Source: JBBDMW01 sp040878005 (GTDB lineage Bacteria; Chloroflexota; Dehalococcoidia; Lucifugimonadales; Lucifugimonadaceae). From it: a DNA stretch of 27,408 nt. A program made the translations under genes and the position numbers. Numbering within the stretch: position 1 is the stretch's first letter; every line of letters begins with the position of its first letter. Positions 8,508 through 14,843 of the stretch are shown here, in pieces. A model generated the notes under the pieces. The model searched no databases. It saw only the letters and a program-made list of their open reading frames with translations, and had not been told where the DNA came from. The DNA is taken from contig JBBDMW010000025.1 of the NCBI GenBank assembly GCA_040878005.1, positions 1-27,408 on the forward strand, given 5' to 3'.

Positions 8508-8622
8508 AACGCTGCCCTGCTGCTTATGGATGACGAGCCGGCGCAGCTGCAAAAGCTGGTCGCTGGCGCACGGAGGATACCAGCATCCATATAGACAGCA
8601 CCGAGGCAGACGTATGACGGGG

Positions 8623-9333
8623 CTACTCGGCGCCCGCCAGTACTACAAGGCCACGCCGCGCAGCTATGACAAGGGCTTCTGTCCGATTGCGCGCGTTCAA
8701 CTTTGAGTAAACGTTGGTCAGGTGTAGCTGGATAGCCTTGCCTGATACACCGAGTTCGCCGGCGATTTCATCATTGCTCTTGCCGTCTGCCACCAACTGC
8801 AGAATCTCCGCCTCGCGGTTTGTCAGGCTGCTGTTGCCCGGGCTCTTAAGATAACCGGTAACAATACTGGAGCTAATTTGTGAGGAGTAAACGTTGCCGC
8901 CCTGGACGACCATCCTTACGGCTTCTGCTATCTGGGTGGGCGGCGTGTCCTTAAGAAGGTATCCATCTACCCCCGCCTCCATCATCGCGCGGACGTACGG
9001 CTCTTGAGCAAAATTTGTGAACACGACAATCTTGAGGTTGGGTAACCGGGCACGTAACTCGCGGGCGACTTCTATACCGCTCTTCTCGCCCTTGAGGCGG
9101 ACATCCAGGAAGACCAGGTCCGGACGAAGGCCATCTGCCATGGAAATCGCTTCGTCAGCGTTATCAGCCTCACCAATTATCTGGGCGCCAGGGATCTTTG
9201 AAAGCGCCGATCGGGCGCCCATCCGAACTATCGGATGATCGTCCACCAGTAGAATGCGGCAGATGGCGTCACCTTCTCGGACAGGGTCGGCATCGTGATC
9301 ACCGTTGCTTCGCGGGAATTCGACGACTGACAA
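8623..9333 (-). CDS. NarL/LuxR-family response regulator, ComA-like
   Basis: 236 residues. The receiver domain is at about 25-140: acidic pair D31-D32 in LLVDDHP, phosphoacceptor D77 in VFLDVRL, Thr/Ser switch in VVFTNF, and conserved Lys in YLLKD. A LuxR-type helix-turn-helix follows at about 170-230 (LTNREAEILQLVADGKSNDE). This is the architecture of ComA, the regulator that ComP phosphorylates in Bacillus. I chose TTG 9333 because AGAGG lies 7 nt upstream. GTG 9351 is in frame but has no Shine-Dalgarno. The gene is last in a minus-strand run of peptide, ComQ-like, kinase and regulator, 31 bp after the kinase stop, so it is almost certainly cotranscribed with its cognate kinase. Family call is firm; the ComA role is inferred from context. 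Confidence 0.93.
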   Translation of the reverse strand: MSVVEFPRSNGDHDADPVREGDAICRILLVDDHPIVRMGARSALSKIPGAQIIGEADNADEAISMADGLRPDLVFLDVRLKGEKSGIEVARELRARLPNLKIVVFTNFAQEPYVRAMMEAGVDGYLLKDTPPTQIAEAVRMVVQGGNVYSSQISSSIVTGYLKSPGNSSLTNREAEILQLVADGKSNDEIAGELGVSGKAIQLHLTNVYSKLNARNRTEALVIAARRGLVVLAGAE

Positions 9334-9364
9334 AGTTGTACCTCTAATCACCGCTATGCAGCGT

Positions 9365-11707
9365 TCAGTCCGCAGCTTCTGTATTCATCTCAGTAGGGTT
9401 CGTCGGGTTAAGTGGAATGTATGCGTCCACCGTAGTGCCGCCCGGTCTCCGGGGCGAGATGCTCAACTCTCCGCCCAGCCTGCCAATCCGCTGACGCATG
9501 GCACGAAGACCGAGGCCGGAAGAAACCTCACGGTCCTGTATAACCGCCGATTTTGTGAGTCCCACCCCGTCATCTTCGACAAGTATGCACAGATGGCCTT
9601 CTGAGACTGAGAGGTTAACCCATACCGATTGTGCTTGTGAATGCTTGCGGCAGTTCGTAAGAGCTTCCTGGACAGTACGGTACGCAACAAGCTCCACATC
9701 AGGATTAAACCGGTCATGGGCAGATATGCCATGGGTGGAAAACTCAACCTTGAACTGTGCCTGGCGCCCAATCTCAGCAGTAAGCCATTCCAAGGCCCGG
9801 AGCATCCCAAACTCCCGTAGCATTTCTGGGCTTAGGGTGGCACTGGTATTACGGAGATCACGCTCCACGCCCTCCAGCAATCCGGCCAAATCTTCAGCAA
9901 GCGACCTTTCACGAAGCCTGGCCACGGCGTAAGCCACCTTTTGAAGAGGCTCGTCGTGCAGGTACGAGGAAATAGCGGAGCGTTCCTCTTCCTGCACGTT
10001 TTGCAGTTGTGATGTCAGCTGGCTCAGCTCATCACTCTGGCGCTGTACTTCCTCAAGAAGCTGTGCCCGCGCCAGGGCAGTTGTCACCACCCCGCAAACT
10101 GTCTGGAACATCCGGACGTCATCTGCATCAAAGCTGTCGCCAGTCCGCCGCGGCCCAAGGGCTAGAAGACCGGATAGGTCTCTCAACCCCCGCACTGGCC
10201 CCACAAGAATTGGACCGGCGATCTCTGACATGTTGACTGTCCATGTGTGCATGCCGCTGCCCATCGGTGCGTCGTAACCGGAGGTGGCGGCCCGTGGCAA
10301 ATCCATGGGCACAGCGCCCACTCCGGATACGATGCTTGGGGATCCCGGCGATGTCTGAATGTAAGCTCCAAATTCCAGGCCCAGCGCATCGACCACATCT
10401 TTCAACACCCTGCGTGCCAGCCGCGGCACGTCTGTGCCCGAACCTGCGGACATGCTCGCGCTCCGAATAATGTCCCGGTGATCCACCACTTCCTTGTAAA
10501 GGATACGATCAACAACCGCGAATGCCCCGCGTCGCACGCCCGCCAGCAGCGGAACACCCGTGAACAGCAGCACAAGGAATGCCAGTTCCACCCATGCGGG
10601 AGGACCAGACTCAGGAGATATCCCGTGTACAGTCATCAGGCTGGCGCTGTAGAGGACAATAATGCCCACAGAGATGAGCGCGTACGCGGTGCTTCGGTGC
10701 ACCAGCCGCCGCAAACCCATAAGTTGATGACGCAGTACCGCATACCCGATGCTCAATGGTATGAGTACCACACCGATCACCGAGGTTTCCGGGCGAAGTA
10801 TGGGATCGTTGGTCAGGATGAGAGGTATCACACTCAGCCATATAAACGGGAGAACGCCAAGGGTAGTGCCCACTGTGACGATCCGCATCTGCTCACGCGC
10901 TGTGGCACTACGATTGCGCCAATACCCATACAACAGCATCCCTATCCCGCCGCCCACCGCCCCAAGCAATAGGAGTAACCTCAGGGATTTCAACAACGTC
11001 TGCAGTTCCGGTGCTATCGTCGCGGCGAGAATCCAAGGAATCAATAAAACGACGACAATCCCAGCGTATATTTCGGGATAAATCTTCTGCCAAAGAGGGC
11101 TCTGGAACGGACGTGCAGCGGCAAATCCTTGAAAGAATCCAAAAAATAACACTGACGTGGCGGCAATCGTCGCACCCTGTGCGATCAAGCCCCAAATGTG
11201 GCCGCTCAACGCTGCGGGGGCAATAGCCAATGCGGCACCAGCAGCGAGGCCAAGCCATGAGAACGAGATTGCATCAGGTGGGCGGTGAGCGCGCGCAAAC
11301 ACAAAAACGCTCATCAACGCGAAGGCTAAGCTTATTACGATAAGGCTGGCTATCACGCCGACGTCGTCGGCTGCGTCTGAACGGGGCGATGCTTGAAGCA
11401 TCTCTCCAGTTGTAGTGGATCTCGCCGAAAACGTATTAACGGGACGGGGTATATCGGCAGCAGTCAGCGGGACCGGAGCGCCATTGATGAAAAGCAACGT
11501 ATCGCCAGGCCTAACCCCAGCGAGCCAAAACTCACTAGCGGGATGCACTGACTCAACAACCGCAGCCCCAGATGATAATTCCAGTTTGAGCCCTTGGTCG
11601 GGGGGCGCTACCCACCCATAAAGGCCAAACCCCAAGGACGCCACGTAAGCAGTGGCGAATGCGATCCATATTCCGACGGTAATCCGACTGCGTCTCAAAG
11701 CTGGCAC
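9365..11707 (-). CDS. ComP-like sensor histidine kinase (PDZ, multi-TM, GAF-like, HisKA_3)
   Basis: 780 residues. Order of parts: TM helix ~10-32; an extracytoplasmic PDZ-like domain ~38-105 with AGVRPGDTLLFINGAPV; a block of about eight or nine TM helices ~116-390; a GAF-like region ~425-550; a HisKA_3 helix with H584 in SSYLHDEPLQ; and HATPase with N685 in QEALTNCRKHS, DDGVG at 712-716 and SGLGLRAM. An N-terminal TM, a PDZ-like loop and many further TM helices before a NarL-type kinase is the layout of Bacillus ComP, the ComX pheromone receptor, and the length is close to ComP's. It follows the ComQ-like gene by 99 bp and precedes the regulator. GTG 11707 is the annotated start; TTG 11698, with GGGAAGG 9 nt upstream, is an equally good choice. 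Signal specificity is inferred from neighbours. Confidence 0.93.
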   Translation of the reverse strand: MPALRRSRITVGIWIAFATAYVASLGFGLYGWVAPPDQGLKLELSSGAAVVESVHPASEFWLAGVRPGDTLLFINGAPVPLTAADIPRPVNTFSARSTTTGEMLQASPRSDAADDVGVIASLIVISLAFALMSVFVFARAHRPPDAISFSWLGLAAGAALAIAPAALSGHIWGLIAQGATIAATSVLFFGFFQGFAAARPFQSPLWQKIYPEIYAGIVVVLLIPWILAATIAPELQTLLKSLRLLLLLGAVGGGIGMLLYGYWRNRSATAREQMRIVTVGTTLGVLPFIWLSVIPLILTNDPILRPETSVIGVVLIPLSIGYAVLRHQLMGLRRLVHRSTAYALISVGIIVLYSASLMTVHGISPESGPPAWVELAFLVLLFTGVPLLAGVRRGAFAVVDRILYKEVVDHRDIIRSASMSAGSGTDVPRLARRVLKDVVDALGLEFGAYIQTSPGSPSIVSGVGAVPMDLPRAATSGYDAPMGSGMHTWTVNMSEIAGPILVGPVRGLRDLSGLLALGPRRTGDSFDADDVRMFQTVCGVVTTALARAQLLEEVQRQSDELSQLTSQLQNVQEEERSAISSYLHDEPLQKVAYAVARLRERSLAEDLAGLLEGVERDLRNTSATLSPEMLREFGMLRALEWLTAEIGRQAQFKVEFSTHGISAHDRFNPDVELVAYRTVQEALTNCRKHSQAQSVWVNLSVSEGHLCILVEDDGVGLTKSAVIQDREVSSGLGLRAMRQRIGRLGGELSISPRRPGGTTVDAYIPLNPTNPTEMNTEAAD

Positions 11708-11806
11708 CCTTCCCGGCTATGAAGGGCCCGAAGGTGCTTTGAGTATAGCAATCAGCTTTAACGGAAAGACTAGGCGTTCTATTTCACCTTTTGTGGGTGT
11801 CAGCCC

Positions 11807-12778
11807 TCATTTATCGAAGAAGATGTCCAGCCTTGATGCTGAATTCGTTTTGCGGATGTCTTCGGCGATAGCCATTGCGCGGGCGCGATGGATAGACGCT
11901 TGAACCCAGGCAAAATGAATGCCACCGGACTCCAATAGCGCCTTTCGGACCCGGACCTCCATGTCTTTACTCGAGGGCTTTCCACCGGAAACGGCATCCA
12001 TAAATGCCGCAACTGCGGCATCGGCGTTGAGGTCACTGAGGCGCGCAAAGGAGATGGGCGGGGTACTTCGCCCAAGAGAGAGATCAGTGCTCTCGGAGCC
12101 GCCTGGCCACACAGCATCAATGTCATTCATCAACTGGTAGACCGTGCCCAGGTGCTCGCCGAATTTCCCATGTTTATCTATAACGTCAACATCATCTGTC
12201 GCTAGCGCTGCACCAATCATTCCCGCGCAGCGACCAAGGGATCCGGATTTAGCCACGGTGGTGGCAAGTGAGTCAGAGATTGATGAGACTGCGGCTCCAT
12301 CAGCGGATACGTCGACATGCTGCCCAGCGAGCGCCCGCACCTCAAGTTGATTCAATATGCTGAGGCCCTTGAGCACCCGCCTGCCCGGAATGGAATCGCC
12401 AGCAATGCCCAGCAATGCCCCTTGTGACAAGACCAACAGCGCCGAAATTAGCTCAGCATGAAATGCTGCCGGGCCGCCTTCATCCGGCGGCCCGGCAGCA
12501 TCCTGCATATCGTCGAGAACATCACCGGCTGCCAAAAGAAATTCCATGGCAGCACCAGCTGAAGCGGCCAAACTCGCCAATCCACCGCCCGCAGACTCGA
12601 ACGCGGCGAGCGGCAATGCTGCCAGCGTAGCAGGGTGCCCACTCAACAATACACCGCTGCGCTCTGGTGACTCTTGAAGGATTTCTGCCTGCAACTTACG
12701 GGGCAGTCCAGAGCTTAGGACTTGCCGGGAAAGTTCGGCTCTGACTGCATCCAGAAGCCCTGTCACGATCAAGGGCAA
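11807..12778 (-). CDS. ComQ-like isoprenyl synthase-fold protein (candidate peptide prenyltransferase)
   Basis: 323 residues with the marks of the trans-isoprenyl diphosphate synthase fold. The first Asp-rich motif DDMQD is at 89-93, GQHVD at 152-156, a Lys-x-Gly segment (AKSGSLGRCAGMIGA) follows, and the second Asp-rich region is degenerate, NDID at 218-221, then DLSLGRSTPPISFA. A first DDxxD with a weakened second motif written ND..D, followed by a 'DL..gk.TLPI.yA'-like stretch, is what Bacillus ComQ shows. ComQ transfers a geranyl or farnesyl group to a Trp of the ComX peptide. The gene starts 59 bp after a small peptide ending in Trp and precedes a ComP-like kinase. The start is TTG 12778 with GAGG close upstream; GTG 12766 is an alternative. 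It could instead make a free isoprenoid, but the neighbourhood argues for ComQ function. Confidence 0.8.
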   Translation of the reverse strand: MPLIVTGLLDAVRAELSRQVLSSGLPRKLQAEILQESPERSGVLLSGHPATLAALPLAAFESAGGGLASLAASAGAAMEFLLAAGDVLDDMQDAAGPPDEGGPAAFHAELISALLVLSQGALLGIAGDSIPGRRVLKGLSILNQLEVRALAGQHVDVSADGAAVSSISDSLATTVAKSGSLGRCAGMIGAALATDDVDVIDKHGKFGEHLGTVYQLMNDIDAVWPGGSESTDLSLGRSTPPISFARLSDLNADAAVAAFMDAVSGGKPSSKDMEVRVRKALLESGGIHFAWVQASIHRARAMAIAEDIRKTNSASRLDIFFDK

Positions 12779-12837
12779 TCATCCTCAGTGACGAGAGACT
12801 ATGCTTGGCCACCCACGTGAATTCAGCCGCAAGCAGC

Positions 12838-13050
12838 TTACCAAGTGTCGTTGACTATCGTCGGAACGGGCGAATCTACCGGACGGGCGACGGCGTCACT
12901 CAAAGACTTCATTGACTCTTCTACCAGGGCACGCTCACGCTCGCCCAGGGAAAGGGTCTCGAAGTATGCCGAAAGGTCCGGCGACTGAGGGTTGGCCTTG
13001 ACTGCCGCTGCCAAAAGCTCCACGCTGCCCACATTGTTCTGCTGTGTCAT
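12838..13050 (-). CDS. Candidate ComX-type pheromone precursor peptide (C-terminal Trp)
   Basis: 70 residues from ATG 13050, which has GGAGG upstream with a 10-nt spacer; GTG 13071 is in frame but overlaps that site. No signal peptide and no transmembrane segment. The middle (VKANPQSPDLSAYFETLSL, then GERERALVEES) recalls the ComX layout, in which an Asn-Pro turn is followed by 'LSxxExxAxxE'. The similarity is loose and judged by eye. The tail runs SPVPTIVNDTW and stops right after Trp, the only Trp in the protein. ComX pheromones are cut from the C-terminus of such a precursor and carry an isoprenyl group on Trp. The gene is first in the operon, directly before the ComQ-like enzyme. Unlike Bacillus ComX, Trp is the very last residue. 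Alternatively it is an unrelated small protein. Confidence 0.65.
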   Translation of the reverse strand: MTQQNNVGSVELLAAAVKANPQSPDLSAYFETLSLGERERALVEESMKSLSDAVARPVDSPVPTIVNDTW

Positions 13051-13110
13051 TTCGTCAGGTCCTCCATCCACATAACACCCGGCAACTATCCGTTACCGTG
13101 TTAGGGTTCA

Positions 13111-13140
13111 TTTATATGAGCCGTGACGCCCTCATGTCGC
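13111..13140 (-). promoter_or_regulatory. Candidate sigma-70-type promoter of the ComXQPA-like operon
   Basis: On the minus strand, GCGACA (plus 13135-13140) is followed after 18 bp by TATAAA (plus 13111-13116), in an AT-rich stretch. Transcription would begin near 13104, giving a leader of about 50 nt before the peptide gene. The -10 is good and the -35 weak, as expected for an activated promoter. This is a by-eye call only. Confidence 0.3.
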
Positions 13141-13258
13141 TAGGTTTTTCATACGGGGTTAAGAGTGTTTTTTCTAGGTGTGCATAGGATTTAACCCATA
13201 TCTACAAGGCGCACGTAATAACAAACTTTTTTTGTGCCTCTATTTCTTCCCGTTGTCC

Positions 13259-13286
13259 GTATGTCATCTAAATCAACAAGACATAC
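13259..13286. promoter_or_regulatory. Inverted repeat GTATGTC-N14-GACATAC, possible operator
   Basis: A perfect 7-bp dyad with a 14-bp centre lies in the AT-rich space between the peptide gene and the divergent receiver gene. Spacing near two helical turns suits a dimeric HTH regulator such as the LuxR-type protein at 8623. It is about 150 bp upstream of the candidate promoter, so activation would need looping or a second promoter. 13072-13427 otherwise holds no gene. Confidence 0.3.
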
Positions 13287-13427
13287 TCAGGTGCTAACTC
13301 TCCCACTTTCACTGATCGATGCGTGAAACATGCTGGTGAGATTGACAGGAGAATGGCTCCACGGCGGTGCCTAGCGTTGCCCATCGCTTCCTGCCATGCA
13401 TGAGGAACCGGTAAGGTCTATGAGCCA

Positions 13428-13802
13428 GTGCCACAAAGCGGCTTGAGCAAAATCCTGATCGCGCACCAGGATCCTGGGATACGCGAAATCCTTCGCGTTG
13501 CGTTCGAACAGGCCGGTAGTAACGCTGTTGTCTTCAAAGACAGCGCCGCAGCGCTGTGTGCCTTGAAACAGCGAGATTTTGACCGCGCCCTTGTTGATCT
13601 GCTGATGCCCGGCGTTTCTGGTGAAGCCGCAAGCGAGGATTCCAACGTAGAACAGCCGCAACAACCCGGACGCGTCCTGTTCATTACTGGATACGTGGTC
13701 AACCAGGTCACTGTCGGGTTCCTGGTTACGCCGGATCGGCCTTCTGGCGCACATCTATACGCCCTTGATGAGCTGGTTGAAATGGTGACCAGCAAAGTCT
13801 AA
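13428..13802 (+). CDS. Stand-alone, degenerate receiver-domain protein
   Basis: 124 residues folding like a CheY receiver: KILIAHQDPGIREILRVAFE (beta1 and alpha1), phosphoacceptor D57 in RALVDLLMPGVSG, and beta4 LFITGY with T87. The usual acidic pair at beta1 is reduced to one Asp (D15), and the conserved Lys-Pro at the end of beta5 is missing (LVTPDRPSG). A Gln/Pro-rich insertion (SNVEQPQQP) lies between. Phosphorylation chemistry is therefore doubtful, and it may act by phosphorylation-independent binding. The start is GTG 13428; TTG 13443 is an alternative. It is transcribed divergently from the ComXQPA-like operon, so it may modulate that system, but it has no output domain. Family call is fairly sure; a decaying gene is possible. 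Confidence 0.65.
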   Translation: MPQSGLSKILIAHQDPGIREILRVAFEQAGSNAVVFKDSAAALCALKQRDFDRALVDLLMPGVSGEAASEDSNVEQPQQPGRVLFITGYVVNQVTVGFLVTPDRPSGAHLYALDELVEMVTSKV

Positions 13803-14843
13803 ATCGCCCCCGGGACCTGAATGGCCGCCCAGGCCAACTGCTAAACCAGTCATGCCACAGTGCGCTCTCCAGCGTAACCCGGCGATTCTTCCTGGGGCAG
13901 CACTACATCCGTAGTAGTTCCCAAGGGTCTCCCGGGCCTGGTCTTCCCACAGGAAACCCGCGATGTCAGACAGCAGGCCTGATGTCCTGTCCCGCTTGAA
14001 ACCCACATGTTTCCAGGTTTCCGACGGCTGACATTCCAGTCGAAACCTCGGTGCCCTTCGGCGGACCGTAAACCACTTTAAGCAGCCATGCACTCCTCGG
14101 TGCACCACCGGCCAGTGCATCACTGCGGCTCACTGTCATCACCGTAGGCGGCTTGTAGCACTTCCGCGCATCCATCTGAGCCTCCCTCTTGAAGCAGCTT
14201 CAGCGACGCATGCCATCGTTGGAGCGGCAGGATTTTAGTATTTGGCCACACCCAGTACGCTCCAATGAGGCTACTTTTTAGTCACAGACACAGAACCTGC
14301 GATGGTAGGGCAACCATATCGACTCATCGCAGGAACCGCACATCACGTTTTCCAACCGTGATGAAACCTACATACCCGGGCGAACCCGCGCCCGCCCGCT
14401 GTCGAATGCACCCCACCCCACAAAACAAATGGCACGCCGCCGCATTTACCAACGGAGCAGCGAGGTACCAATGCGGCCACCCACACGTGACTTTCATCAT
14501 CTATGCGGTGAAATCCGGTGAAGACCTGGTGACAGTTCCGTGACTGCAAACTCGACGCCAGTTGGCCGCTGTAGCCGTGCTGCTTGACGGGCCAACAGCC
14601 CCAACCTAGCGTGAACTCGTCATCAAGTGCGTAACCGCCGCGTGGCGCAGCATGGGCCTCCTGAAGTCAGCGGCAAAAAAAGGTTGGCAGATCGCCATCA
14701 GCACGGGTCACATCTCCATTGAACAGTTTGGCAGGGATGAACTGAGGCGTCCTGTCCGGCCTCTGACGCTCTTGAGGCAAGCATCCGCAGGACAGAAGTG
14801 CAATTCGCACTGAAGATTTGCGTAGTTAGCGAGGGGTGGGTAG
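13803..14843. other. About 1 kb with no convincing large gene
   Basis: Both strands carry only short ORFs with poor composition. The one with a strong ribosome binding site is at 13966-14175. A 53-codon ORF at 14652-14813 (+), containing SAAKKGWQIAISTGHISIEQ, lacks a recognisable start signal and is left uncalled. No tRNA, insertion sequence ends or CRISPR repeats were seen. Confidence 0.5.
13966..14175 (-). CDS. Candidate small peptide with an N-terminal YxxP motif
   Basis: 69 residues. I list it because the start has an unusually strong Shine-Dalgarno: AGGGAGG with a 5-nt spacer before ATG 14175. The N-terminus reads MDARKCYKPPTVMTVSRSDA. A Tyr-x-x-Pro near the start of a short peptide is a common recognition element in leader peptides read by PqqD-type carriers, and a PqqD-type protein is encoded about 3.4 kb away. 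The rest (SAWLLKVVYGPPKG and onward) has no recognisable domain. It is surrounded by non-coding sequence and is not linked to any neighbour. It may be a second RiPP precursor, an unrelated peptide or chance. Confidence 0.35.
   Translation of the reverse strand: MDARKCYKPPTVMTVSRSDALAGGAPRSAWLLKVVYGPPKGTEVSTGMSAVGNLETCGFQAGQDIRPAV

Noticed and set aside
13755..14123. 122-codon minus-strand ORF
   Set aside because: Overlaps the end of the receiver gene, has no Shine-Dalgarno and unnatural composition; the overlapping 13966-14175 ORF has the better start signal.
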